DNA of 64,000 bases from Thermococcus sp. 18S1 (GTDB taxonomy: Archaea > Methanobacteriota_B > Thermococci > Thermococcales > Thermococcaceae). The number at the start of each line of letters is the position of its first letter. The first letter of the stretch is position 1. The stretch is taken from the NCBI RefSeq assembly GCF_012027645.1, contig NZ_SNUU01000001.1, positions 1,426,001-1,490,000 of the forward strand, written 5' to 3'. The notes below the pieces were generated by a model. It was not told the DNA's origin, did not search any database, and was given only the letters and a program-made list of their open reading frames with translations. Below are positions 15,268-22,498 of this stretch, in pieces. Both the position numbers and the translations under genes were made by a program.

Positions 15268-15417
15268 TCAGATCGCCTTTACGCGCCTGGCCACCCTGGG
15301 CCTGGGCTTGTAGAGTATCTTGCTGCCGCAGTAGGGACAGCGGACTTCCCTGGTGTTTTCGAGGTCGAGCTCGACCTCCTTTCCGCACTTTGCGCAGCGG
15401 TAAACGGCCATTACCAT
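15268..15417 (-). CDS. rpoP: DNA-directed RNA polymerase subunit P
   Basis: 49 residues, starting MVMAVYRCAKCGKEV and ending in KPRPRVARRVKAI, with a zinc ribbon made of YRCAKCG and RCPYCGSKIL (four Cys). RpoP is the archaeal counterpart of eukaryotic Rpb12 in the polymerase core. Start ATG 15417 after GGTGATAACC; an ATG two codons later is also possible. It follows L37Ae by 33 nt in one operon. Confidence 0.95.
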   Translation of the reverse strand: MVMAVYRCAKCGKEVELDLENTREVRCPYCGSKILYKPRPRVARRVKAI

Positions 15418-15450
15418 GGTTATCACCCTAAACTAAGCAAAGGAAAGGGG

Positions 15451-15711
15451 TCAGGCCTTGGAGGCCGTGACACGCTTGGCGACCTTTCCGGCCGGAGTGG
15501 TCGGCAGGTAGGCACCGCCGGCGAAGGTGGCGCCGCACTTCTGGCACTGCCATATGCCGGTGCTTATCCTCCTGACGGCCTTCCTTCCGCAGACCGGGCA
15601 GACGTGTTTCTGCTTCATCTTGGCCTCAACGGCGGCCACTCTTCTCCTGATCTTGAGACCGTACCTGGGACCGTACCTTCCAGCTGAACCAACCTTAGTA
15701 GTCCTTCCCAT
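15451..15711 (-). CDS. rpl37ae: 50S ribosomal protein L37Ae
   Basis: 86 residues. The N-terminus [24 protein letters not shown] and the zinc finger [31 protein letters not shown] are diagnostic (four Cys). It binds 23S rRNA. Start ATG 15711 after GGGGTGATGCTC. It heads the leftward operon L37Ae-RpoP-Brix-Pcc1. Confidence 0.97.
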   Translation of the reverse strand: MGRTTKVGSAGRYGPRYGLKIRRRVAAVEAKMKQKHVCPVCGRKAVRRISTGIWQCQKCGATFAGGAYLPTTPAGKVAKRVTASKA

Positions 15712-15786
15712 GAGCATCACCCCTAATTACCAACGGTTTTCACGACTGGAGAGTGTTTCCGGAGACGTTTTATAAACCTTTGCCTG

Positions 15787-15809
15787 GAAACTTTGCTCCG
15801 CAAAGTTTC
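15787..15809. repeat. Hairpin A1: 10-bp stem, 3-nt loop
   Basis: Arms GAAACTTTGC and GCAAAGTTTC flank the loop TCC. It is followed by ATCAAAGTTCGCG. The stem is the same as in the copy at 16175 except that the outer pair is G-C here and C-G there. Confidence 0.75.
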
Positions 15810-15876
15810 ATCAAAGTTCGCGGTTCCTTTAAACCCGCCGGTTGATGGAAGATTCCCTTATAAAATTTATTCTGAT

Positions 15877-15899
15877 TGAAGCTTTTGGATAAAGCTTCA
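15877..15899. repeat. Hairpin A2: 9-bp stem, 5-nt loop
   Basis: Arms TGAAGCTTT and AAAGCTTCA flank TGGAT. It is followed by CCAAAGTTTG, like the other A hairpins. Compared with A1, the fourth base pair of the GAAACTTT arm is G-C instead of A-T, a compensatory change. Confidence 0.7.
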
Positions 15900-16016
15900 C
15901 CAAAGTTTGTAGCTCTTTACACAAAAGCTCGAATGAGGAGGATTTTTACCAACAAACACTCACTTTTGAGAAGAGAACACGTTTGGTGATCCTCTACAAA
16001 CCGGTTTACTCCATTC

Positions 16017-16035
16017 TGACGCCCTTTGGGCGTCA
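16017..16035. repeat. Hairpin B1: 8-bp stem, 3-nt loop
   Basis: Arms TGACGCCC and GGGCGTCA flank TTT. It is related to the hairpin at 16313 through two paired substitutions that keep the stem perfect. Confidence 0.75.
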
Positions 16036-16174
16036 ATTCCAAAGTTAAACCCTACTCAAAGAGCAATTTGAAAAGTTTTCATAACTTAAAACGGCCATTC
16101 GATAAGAAAAATCATCAGAATTTTTAGCCCTTGAAAAGGAGCTACCAACCTTGATCAAACTTCGCGCAGGCGAA

Positions 16175-16197
16175 CAAACTTTGCAAAGCAAAGTTTG
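16175..16197. repeat. Hairpin A3: 10-bp stem, 3-nt loop
   Basis: Arms CAAACTTTGC and GCAAAGTTTG flank AAA. It is followed by ACCAAAGGACACC and preceded at 16154 by GATCAAACTTCGCG, which matches the sequence after hairpin A1 at 12 of 13 positions. Confidence 0.75.
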
Positions 16198-16312
16198 ACC
16201 AAAGGACACCCTTCTCACCAACAGACGAAAGGTCAGTCGTGCACTTGTGAATTGGGCAATTTCAGAGCGAGTTTAACATTAAACAAGGCTTTGAAGTAGT
16301 TTCAGCTATTTT

Positions 16313-16331
16313 TGGCGTCCGAAGGACGCCA
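16313..16331. repeat. Hairpin B2: 8-bp stem, 3-nt loop
   Basis: Arms TGGCGTCC and GGACGCCA flank GAA. Relative to B1, an A-T pair has become G-C and a C-G pair has become T-A, while every other stem pair is unchanged. Confidence 0.75.
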
Positions 16332-16447
16332 TTTGGAAAGTGAAACACTCTCCAAAAAGCGAGTTAAAAAGAAACTCTCCATACAGTTGTCAAATTTTGT
16401 AAAATGCACCTAAACTTCCGCCAGCGCTTGCGAAGCAAGGGCTGTGA

Positions 16448-16473
16448 GGGGGCCATTGGAGATGTCGGCCCCC
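16448..16473. repeat. GC-rich inverted repeat upstream of the gene at 16574
   Basis: GGGGGCC (16448-16454) and GGCCCCC (16467-16473) can form a 7-bp stem with a 12-nt loop. A smaller stem, CTTGC-GAA-GCAAG, lies just before it at 16427-16439. Role unknown; both lie before the TATA box of the next gene. Confidence 0.55.
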
Positions 16474-16573
16474 TGGGGGTCCCGACGTCATCGCAACCCA
16501 ATACTCGTCGGGCAGTCATTTCTATGCACAAAACCTTATAACAGTTGGGCCAACTCACCCATAGGTGCAGAAC

Positions 16574-17074
16574 ATGGCCGGAACGATAAGCAAGATAATA
16601 CACTTCCGCGACGAAGAGGAGTTCCTCGACGACATGACCGAGATAATGGAGCGCTTCTCATATCTAGCCAGCAAATACGGCCACAATCCCGTTGAAGGCG
16701 TTCTCCTGTGGGACTATATAGGCGTCCAGGACGAAGAGGGTGTCAAAATTTTCCGCGTGGGCGAGTTCCCCTACTTTGAGGGGGCCCTGAAGGTTGACCT
16801 TGAGACTTTGCGCGTTATGGAGCGCTACTTCGACGAGATGGAGAGCAAGTGGGACGAGCTCCGCGTAGAGGACATCGCCTACTTCGTGGAGATGCTCAAC
16901 GACGCCCTGGGCAGGGAAATCGTCTACTACGAAGCCTACGACCTCGGCCTTGACAGGAACACCGCTTACATAATCATTAACATCGCGAACCTTCACTATC
17001 TGGAAAGTGTTCTCGATGGGCGGGACAGGGAGATATTCGAGGAAGCCGTTGAGATGCTGATGAGATATATCTAA
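16574..17074 (+). CDS. Conserved-looking acidic protein of unknown function
   Basis: 166 residues, acidic and mostly helical (DEEEFLDDMTEIMERFSYLASKYG, LETLRVMERYFDEMESKWDEL), with a central beta segment (GVLLWDYIGVQDEEGVKIFRVGEFPYFEGALKVDL). There is no signal peptide or known motif. ATG 16574 follows GGTGCAGAAC and a TATA box at about 16530. It could be a Thermococcales-specific family; function not inferred. Confidence 0.7.
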   Translation: MAGTISKIIHFRDEEEFLDDMTEIMERFSYLASKYGHNPVEGVLLWDYIGVQDEEGVKIFRVGEFPYFEGALKVDLETLRVMERYFDEMESKWDELRVEDIAYFVEMLNDALGREIVYYEAYDLGLDRNTAYIIINIANLHYLESVLDGRDREIFEEAVEMLMRYI

Positions 17075-17127
17075 TTATGTAATCATTGAATCGCATGATT
17101 GTTTAGTTAAAGCTGGAGGTGGTGGTC

Positions 17128-17388
17128 GTGCTCTTCAAGAAGAGGGGAACCTTCACCGAGGAGGACGCTAGAAAGGTCATCGAGATCGTGAGCGAGAGGC
17201 CCGACGAGAGGGAGATAATCATCATGGCGGAGAAGGTTACGGAAGAAGCAAAGAGGCGCCTCTGGGACTACGCCAGGGGAGTTCAGCTTATGGCCGACAT
17301 GACCGGCGAGGACAGAAGTGTAAGGGTCGAGATTCTCGAGGGCTACGTGAGCGAACACGTGAAGGGCGTTGATGTGGATGAGCTGTGA
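17128..17388 (+). CDS. Small unknown protein upstream of queE
   Basis: 86 residues: LFKKRGTFTEEDARKVIEIVSERPDEREIIIMAEKVTEEAKRRLWDYARGVQ is helix-strand-helix, followed by a strand SVRVEILEGYVSEHV. No family recognised. GTG 17128 follows GGAGGTGGT; GTG codons at 17119 and 17122 overlap that site. It ends 9 nt before queE and is probably co-transcribed. Confidence 0.65.
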   Translation: MLFKKRGTFTEEDARKVIEIVSERPDEREIIIMAEKVTEEAKRRLWDYARGVQLMADMTGEDRSVRVEILEGYVSEHVKGVDVDEL

Positions 17389-17397
17389 GGTGTTGGC

Positions 17398-18159
17398 ATG
17401 AGACTCGTGATGGCCGAGGTCTTCAACAGCTGGCAGGGAGAGGGAGGAAGCGTCGAGGGTTCTGCCTTTGGTAGGAGGCAGATTTTCGTCCGCTTCGCCG
17501 GCTGCGACCTTAACTGCCTCTGGTGCGACTCCAGGGAGTACATCAGGGCTTCCCAGGTTTCACGCTGGCGCTATGAGGTGGAGCCCTTCACAGGGAAGTT
17601 CGAGTACAGACCTAATCCAGCAGAGCTCGGCGATGTCGTTGATGCCGTTCTGCGCCTTGATACCGGGGATGTTCACTCGATAAGCTACACCGGCGGCGAG
17701 CCGACGCTCCAGGTAGAACCGCTCAAAGCCCTTATGGGAGAGATGAAGAGCCTCGGCTTCGACAACTTCCTTGAAACCCACGGCGGTTTGCCGGAGCTAA
17801 TTGAAGAGGTCGCCACTCTCACAGATTACGCGAGCGTTGACATAAAGGACGAGACGGCTAAGGCCACTGAGGACTGGAGGGCCTTAGTTCTCCGCGAGGT
17901 AGAGAGCATAAGGATTCTGAAGGAAGCGGGGGCAAAAGTTTACGCCAAGCTCGTCGTTACGTCGGAGACGAAAATCGAGAACGTCCGCTGGTACGCGGAG
18001 CTACTGAAGGGCCTAGCTCCACTCGTAATCCAGCCGAGGGAGCCGATCGAGATAAGCCAGGAGAGGCTCATGGAGCTCTATCGCGAGGCGGCTCTGATCA
18101 TGGGTCGGGAGAACGTCGGGCTGAGCTTTCAGGTTCATAAGTACCTTCACGTGCTTTGA
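17398..18159 (+). CDS. queE: 7-carboxy-7-deazaguanine synthase, radical SAM
   Basis: 253 residues. The N-terminus VFNSWQGEGGSVEGSAFGRRQIFVRFAGCDLNCLWCDS contains the C-x3-C-x2-C cluster motif (C36, C40, C43) and the substrate pocket typical of QueE. SYTGGEPTLQ is the radical SAM GGE motif. QueE makes the 7-deazaguanine precursor that archaea use for archaeosine in tRNA. ATG 17398 after GAGGTGTTGGC. Confidence 0.92.
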   Translation: MRLVMAEVFNSWQGEGGSVEGSAFGRRQIFVRFAGCDLNCLWCDSREYIRASQVSRWRYEVEPFTGKFEYRPNPAELGDVVDAVLRLDTGDVHSISYTGGEPTLQVEPLKALMGEMKSLGFDNFLETHGGLPELIEEVATLTDYASVDIKDETAKATEDWRALVLREVESIRILKEAGAKVYAKLVVTSETKIENVRWYAELLKGLAPLVIQPREPIEISQERLMELYREAALIMGRENVGLSFQVHKYLHVL

Positions 18160-18190
18160 GAGGGTTTTTAAGGGCCCGTCATAACTTTTT

Positions 18191-18251
18191 CCGGCGATGA
18201 TGACATTGGCCTTTGGGGTGAACGATGCCCGGGATCGACGGCCTGAGCCGT
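18191..18251 (+). ncRNA. Probable C/D box small RNA
   Basis: The gap after queE holds ATGATGA (C box, 18197-18203) and CTGA (D box, 18243-18246), spanning 50 nt, the usual archaeal size. CGGC before the C box pairs with GCCG after the D box, giving a terminal stem. A TATA-like GTTTTTAAG at 18164-18172 would start transcription close to 18194, and a pyrimidine/T-rich stretch follows. The internal C'/D' boxes are poor (TGAACGA near 18219), which lowers confidence. The stretch before the D box, GGGATCGACGGC, would be the guide; its methylation target was not identified. Confidence 0.5.
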
Positions 18252-18315
18252 GCCGTCAAATTTTTAAATCTCTCTTCTTTTAGTAACCCTCGGAAAGATT
18301 AAGGGGGGTGGTGTC
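18252..18315 (+). promoter_or_regulatory. Promoter and leader of the TIP49-like gene
   Basis: AAATTTTTAAATC at 18258-18270 is a TATA element; TCTCTTCTTTT after it may also terminate the small RNA. GGGGGGTGGTGTC gives the ribosome-binding site before ATG 18316. Confidence 0.5.
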
Positions 18316-19641
18316 ATGCCAGTGATAGAGGAAGTGACCGCACCGAGGAGCTTCGAGAGGATTGGAAGCCACTCCCACATAAGGGGCCTCGGTCTCGACG
18401 AGAGCGGGAAGGCGAAGTTCATGGCCGACGGAATGGTTGGGCAGGTTAAGGCTAGGGAAGCGGCTGGAATAGCTGTTGAGCTCATCAAGCGCGGCAAGCT
18501 CGCCGGAAAGGGAATACTTCTCGTTGGCCCGACGGGAAGCGGTAAGACGGCCATAGCAATGGGCATAGCAAGGGAACTCGGTGAGGACGTGCCCTTCGTC
18601 CAGATAGCGGGAAGCGAGATTTATTCCGCCGAGGTCAAGAAGACCGAGTTCCTGAAGGAGGCCCTGAGGAGGGCCATAGGAGTGAGGATAAGCGAGGAGA
18701 GGAAGGTCTACGAGGGCGAGGTCAGGGAGATAAGGATAAACCGCACCAGGCACCCGTTCAACCCCTACGTCGAGATTCCCGAGAGCGTCGTCATAACCCT
18801 CCGCACCAAGGACGATGAGAAGACCATCAGGGCAGGCAGGGAGATAGCCTATCAGCTCATGGAGATGGGCGTTGAGGAGGGCGACGTCATACAGATTGAC
18901 GCCGAAACCGGCAGAATTTCGAAGATAGGAACCACGAAGGAGGAAGAGGGACTGTTCTTCAAGCGCAAGGTGAACCTGCCGAGCGGCCCGGTTCTCAAGA
19001 TAAAGGAGTTCACCTACACCGTCACGCTCCACGACCTCGACGTTGCCAACGCCCGCGGCAACATCTTCGGCCTGCTCTTCAGCACCGGGGCGGAGATAAG
19101 CGACGAGATAAGGCAGCGCGTTGATGAGACCGTCAAAAAGTGGATCGAGGAAGGGAAGGCCAGCCTCGTGCCGGGAGTTCTCTTCATAGACGAGGTCCAC
19201 ATGCTCGACATTGAGGCGTTCTCCTTCCTCGCGAGAGCGATGGAGAGCGAGCTGGCACCGATTCTTATCCTCGCGACGAACCGCGGAAGGACGAAGATAA
19301 GGGGCACCGACCTCGAAGCCCCGCACGGGATACCCATCGACATGCTCGACAGGCTGCTCATAATCAACACCGAGCCATACAAGAAGGAGGAAATCAGGGA
19401 GATAGTCAAGATAAGGGCGAAGGAGGAGAAGATCGAAGTCAGTGAGGAGGCGATAGAGTACCTCGCGGAGCTCGGAGAGAAGACCAGCCTCCGCTACGCG
19501 GTGCAGCTCCTCGCCCCGGCCAGCGTCCTGGCAAAGGGCGGAAGGGTGGAGAAGGAGCACATCGAGAGGGCAAAGGAGTACTTCGCGGACCTCAGGAGGA
19601 GCATGGAGTTCGTGGAGAAGCTGGAGGGCATGCTTCAGTAA
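18316..19641 (+). CDS. TIP49/RuvBL-like AAA+ ATPase
   Basis: 441 residues. The N-terminus HSHIRGLGLDESGKAKFMADGMVGQVKAREAAGI is the signature of eukaryotic RuvBL1/2 (TIP49). Walker A GPTGSGKTA is at 71-79, followed by a roughly 110-residue insertion (domain II, OB-like), then Walker B LFIDEVHMLD, the sensor LATNRG and a C-terminal AAA lid with SLRYAVQLL. Eukaryotic homologues form hexamers in chromatin remodelling and snoRNP/PIKK assembly; archaeal roles are undefined. It is interesting that a probable C/D box RNA lies immediately upstream. Start ATG 18316. Confidence 0.92.
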   Translation: MPVIEEVTAPRSFERIGSHSHIRGLGLDESGKAKFMADGMVGQVKAREAAGIAVELIKRGKLAGKGILLVGPTGSGKTAIAMGIARELGEDVPFVQIAGSEIYSAEVKKTEFLKEALRRAIGVRISEERKVYEGEVREIRINRTRHPFNPYVEIPESVVITLRTKDDEKTIRAGREIAYQLMEMGVEEGDVIQIDAETGRISKIGTTKEEEGLFFKRKVNLPSGPVLKIKEFTYTVTLHDLDVANARGNIFGLLFSTGAEISDEIRQRVDETVKKWIEEGKASLVPGVLFIDEVHMLDIEAFSFLARAMESELAPILILATNRGRTKIRGTDLEAPHGIPIDMLDRLLIINTEPYKKEEIREIVKIRAKEEKIEVSEEAIEYLAELGEKTSLRYAVQLLAPASVLAKGGRVEKEHIERAKEYFADLRRSMEFVEKLEGMLQ

Positions 19642-19682
19642 AACTTTTAAACTTTAATCTTTTAACTTTTCCTGGTGATAAT

Positions 19683-20288
19683 GTGTCGCCGAAGTTTCGG
19701 GGGAAAAGGCTCTTCGTTTTCCCTGTGGTTCTGGCTCTTTTGGGATTCCTCCCCTATGGTGGGCCCTCCTTAACCTACGTCCAGCTCAACGGAACTTTCT
19801 CCGGGGGTATCGTTGTTCCCGTGGAAATTTCCGATGAGGTTGTGGATTACCTCTCCGGTTTCAACGCCACCCTCTACTCGTTCGAGGCAAGGGTCCTCGG
19901 AGACGATATGAACGCCAGCATAATCCTCTCCGCCCTGAGGCTTTCCCCACCGCACGAACCGGAGGACTTCGAGGTTATCGTAAACGCCCGCCCGATAAAA
20001 GGGGCCACCTACGTCCCCTACGCCGAGAGAATACCTGTTTGTATACGGTACCACGGCCACGACTACAGGGCGTTCTTGACCGTAAAGGCCAGGGATGAGG
20101 TGAAGGCTTCCGGAAGCTGGAGCCGGGGTTACCTCGACGGCGCTTCCAACTCCACCCTGCTGGAAGTGGGCGACCTGAAACTGGTCGTCAGGGTCGAAGA
20201 GCCGGGACACTACTTCTTCTCCATCGTGACTGCCTGGAAAAATGTTGAGGTGAATAGTGGGGGGCTTATACTGGGGGTGGGGGAGTGA
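19683..20288 (+). CDS. Exported or membrane-anchored beta-rich protein, unknown
   Basis: 201 residues. A basic N-terminus (SPKFRGKR) leads to one hydrophobic helix, then a mostly beta domain with several N-x-S/T sites and a second hydrophobic strand-like segment near the end. No family recognised. GTG 19683 lies after GGTGAT. The stop overlaps the GTG start of the next gene (GTGA), so they form a pair. Confidence 0.65.
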   Translation: MSPKFRGKRLFVFPVVLALLGFLPYGGPSLTYVQLNGTFSGGIVVPVEISDEVVDYLSGFNATLYSFEARVLGDDMNASIILSALRLSPPHEPEDFEVIVNARPIKGATYVPYAERIPVCIRYHGHDYRAFLTVKARDEVKASGSWSRGYLDGASNSTLLEVGDLKLVVRVEEPGHYFFSIVTAWKNVEVNSGGLILGVGE

Positions 20289-20572
20289 GACGGCTTCTCT
20301 ACGCTTTGCCCTTCCTGTTTCTGGGGCTGGCCCTGCTGTTCTGGCGGCTGACGCCCACGGGAGCAATGGTGGTACTCCTTGCCTGGCTAACCTTCGTCCT
20401 GGAGTACAGGTACGGGGGAGAAAGCAGGGAAGGCGATGAACTGGTTGCACTCGGCGTCTCCATATCCGTCCTGCTCCTGCCCCTGCACGAGGCAATCGCC
20501 GAAATACTTGCTCTCTTCATCTTTATCCTGGCGATGACAGCCCTCGTCATCAAGTTCAAGAGGGGGGCTTAG
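20285..20572 (+). CDS. Small membrane protein paired with the preceding gene
   Basis: 95 residues with two to three membrane helices (about 3-20, 25-40, 52-88) and a short KFKRGA tail. GTG 20285 overlaps the stop upstream, so translation is coupled. Exported protein plus small membrane protein is the same arrangement as at 8487-9754, though the sequences do not look alike. Confidence 0.65.
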   Translation: MRRLLYALPFLFLGLALLFWRLTPTGAMVVLLAWLTFVLEYRYGGESREGDELVALGVSISVLLLPLHEAIAEILALFIFILAMTALVIKFKRGA

Positions 20573-21574
20573 TTACCTCCTCATTATTTCCATCAGCTTC
20601 CTGCTGAGCTTCAGGTGGAACTCGAACTCGTGATAGGCTCTGTTCTCGGTTGGAAAGACCAGCTTCAGCTCGTTCAGCCCGCCCTTGCCCCCAAACTCGC
20701 CGAACACCGTTATTCCGTTCACCTCTATGACGCCGAAGACGGCCGCGAGGTTGAAGAGGAGCGTCCTTAGCTGGTATGCCGTTATGTCGTGCCGTCCAAT
20801 CTCCTGGCGAGGGTACTTGAAGAGGAAGTACTCCAGCCCCTCCATCTCGGCCACGTCGGTTATCGCTATGTCTGCCGTTAGGAAGACGAGCAGGCTTGGT
20901 GTCATGTTGTCGTAGTGCTTGAGGGACTTGACTATTATCTCGTCGTTGTTGTGGGCTGGCTCCTTGACGCTCTCCGCTATGATTATCCTGTCCTTTAGCC
21001 TTTCGAACTCCTTAAGGGCTATGTATGCGGCCTTCCTGCTTCTCTTCGTCCTCCTGTTGCTGAACTCCCGGAGAAGGCTTCCGTTTCTAACCTCGCGCCT
21101 GATTTCCTCCAGCTCCCTGTGCCGGTACTTGTAGTTCATCGCGTTCTCAATCTCCTTCTTCACGCCCTCGGCCACGACTATCTGGTACCTGTCAAGGGGC
21201 CTGAAGCCCGAGATGAAGCGGTGGTAGAAGAGGTTCGTGTCCGGGGCGAAGGCCACGCCCTTCTTGAGCCTCTCGTAAAGCTCGAGGTTCTGGAGGAACT
21301 CGTCTATGTTCGCGTATCTCACGATGCCGGCTGATATGAAGCACTCATAGAAGTCCATCCAGGTGGGAAGTTCGTGGGAGAGATACTCCGGAACATGCTC
21401 GTTGAACTCCCGCCTGTTCACAGTGAGCTCAACGCGGTAGCCGGTTTCCACAGGCTTTGCCCTCAGCAGGGGCAGCCCGTAGAGTGGATAACTCCCCCTG
21501 ATCTCGCCCAGAACGTTGAGGAGTATCTGAAGCTCCGGCTTCTCTATGACCTCGCTAGTCTCCCTCACTCTCAT
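20573..21574 (-). CDS. PIN domain nuclease paired with a CARF-like protein
   Basis: 333 residues. The first 105 form an accessory domain. A PIN fold follows: APDTNLFYH (D112), VVAEGVKKEIENA (E141/E143), HNNDEIIVKSL (D211/E212) and LTADIAITDVAE (D235/D240) give the acidic set of a metal-dependent RNase. A basic insertion NRRTKRSRKAA lies between the second and third acidic groups. The C-terminal 80 residues are a further unrecognised domain. The start overlaps the end of the CARF-like gene by about 20 nt: ATG 21574, or GTG 21568 with GGTGATG as ribosome-binding site. No antitoxin-like small gene is next to it. Confidence 0.8.
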   Translation of the reverse strand: MRVRETSEVIEKPELQILLNVLGEIRGSYPLYGLPLLRAKPVETGYRVELTVNRREFNEHVPEYLSHELPTWMDFYECFISAGIVRYANIDEFLQNLELYERLKKGVAFAPDTNLFYHRFISGFRPLDRYQIVVAEGVKKEIENAMNYKYRHRELEEIRREVRNGSLLREFSNRRTKRSRKAAYIALKEFERLKDRIIIAESVKEPAHNNDEIIVKSLKHYDNMTPSLLVFLTADIAITDVAEMEGLEYFLFKYPRQEIGRHDITAYQLRTLLFNLAAVFGVIEVNGITVFGEFGGKGGLNELKLVFPTENRAYHEFEFHLKLSRKLMEIMRR

Positions 21575-22037
21575 CACCCAGGAAGTTCTTTATCGGCTGC
21601 ATGTGGGTGGGAATCATCATGTAGGGCCTGTCCGGGAAGTCCAGATCGAGGAGCCCCATGTAAACGATGAACGCCACCGGGAACTGCCTTATCTGGACTA
21701 TCGCGGCCGCGACGAGGGCCTTTCTTCCGGAGGTTATGTCCAACCCCATTCTGTAGCCCTCGCGCTCCAGCTTGGAGAACAGCTCCCTGAACTTTCTGTC
21801 GGCTACGAAGAAGCCGTAGTCTGGAACAACTTCGGTTTCTATCCTCGGGTTAAGGTTGTAGGCCTCTGAAATGGCCTTAATAGCCTCGACGACCTTGGGC
21901 AGGTTGTGGCGGTAGCGCTCCTCTGTGAATATGTACACCCTCTCCGCCTTTCCTTTCCGCGTGAGGAGCTTGTAGTAGGTGTTAACGACCGCCCACGGAG
22001 AGCGGCCAAGAAGGGTTATGTAGGCAACCTTCACCAT
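21555..22037 (-). CDS. CARF-like (CRISPR-associated Rossmann fold) sensor protein
   Basis: 160 residues, a stand-alone Rossmann domain. It begins KVAYITLLGRSPWAVVNTYYKLL, matching the first strand and G-x-SP loop of CARF domains, and continues with VYIFTEE and MGLDITSGRKALVAAAIVQ, equivalent to the D-I-T-G-G-T-K motif (D100, S103-K106). In CARF proteins these loops bind cyclic oligoadenylates. There is no fused effector; the PIN nuclease gene overlaps the 3' end. The call rests on motif recognition, and another Rossmann family remains possible. Confidence 0.7.
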   Translation of the reverse strand: MVKVAYITLLGRSPWAVVNTYYKLLTRKGKAERVYIFTEERYRHNLPKVVEAIKAISEAYNLNPRIETEVVPDYGFFVADRKFRELFSKLEREGYRMGLDITSGRKALVAAAIVQIRQFPVAFIVYMGLLDLDFPDRPYMMIPTHMQPIKNFLGDESEGD

Positions 22038-22486
22038 AATCCATTCCCCCAGATGTACGCGATAACTCCATAAACCAGTGCCAAAACGAATGGAACAGCC
22101 GAAATCCGTCCCTTGACGGTCTTGTGGGCGATCAGAAACGGCGTCAGCGCCATTACGATGTACTCGAGACCGTAGGTTTCGTGGACTCCAATGCCCCCTG
22201 CGGCAAAGAAGAAGAGAAGCGCGACAAGCACCCCAGCGGGAACGGTTAAAACCGTGAGCATGAGCATGTCTGGAGCTTTGCTCGATTTTCTCTCGGGGAT
22301 CAGGACTATCCAGAAGAGGAAGCTGAGAACAATGAAGTGGAGCAGCAGCTGCCAGAACTCCACATCAATATTGGGTTCCCCATTCCCGGGCAGGTAGTAG
22401 AACCACGCGGCCCCGAAGGCATACACGAGCGTCATTATGAGTGAGATTCCCCACTTCATTCCTGTGGGGGAGACGTTTTCCTTCAT
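22031..22486 (-). CDS. Five-helix membrane protein upstream of the CARF-like gene
   Basis: 151 residues with about five membrane helices (11-32, 46-64, 75-98, 105-122, 128-146) and short loops. No family recognised. It overlaps the CARF-like gene by 7 nt, so both are in one transcript. A membrane partner could localise the signalling pair or be unrelated. Start ATG 22486 after GGTGTGAATGG. Confidence 0.7.
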   Translation of the reverse strand: MKENVSPTGMKWGISLIMTLVYAFGAAWFYYLPGNGEPNIDVEFWQLLLHFIVLSFLFWIVLIPERKSSKAPDMLMLTVLTVPAGVLVALLFFFAAGGIGVHETYGLEYIVMALTPFLIAHKTVKGRISAVPFVLALVYGVIAYIWGNGLW

Positions 22487-22498
22487 CCATTCACACCG

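Larger units (their letters stand above)
15712..16573. other. 862-nt gene-free region with a cluster of small hairpins
   Basis: No supportable gene is present: short frames have no ribosome-binding site and unlike codon use, and no tRNA or rRNA pattern is seen. The left end holds the L37Ae promoter (ACGTTTTATAAACC at about 15764-15777 read for the minus strand as GGTTTATAAAAC) and the right end the promoter of the gene at 16574 (AACCTTATAAC near 16530). Between them lie at least five perfect short inverted repeats with 3-5 nt loops, annotated separately, and AT-rich filler. Confidence 0.75.

Noticed and set aside
16364-16603. Short frames in the hairpin-rich gap
   Set aside because: No ribosome-binding site, cross the hairpins and the promoter of the gene at 16574.
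18280-19560. 426-codon minus-strand frame
   Set aside because: Lies opposite the TIP49-like gene, whose motifs are unmistakable; the antisense product has no recognisable domain.
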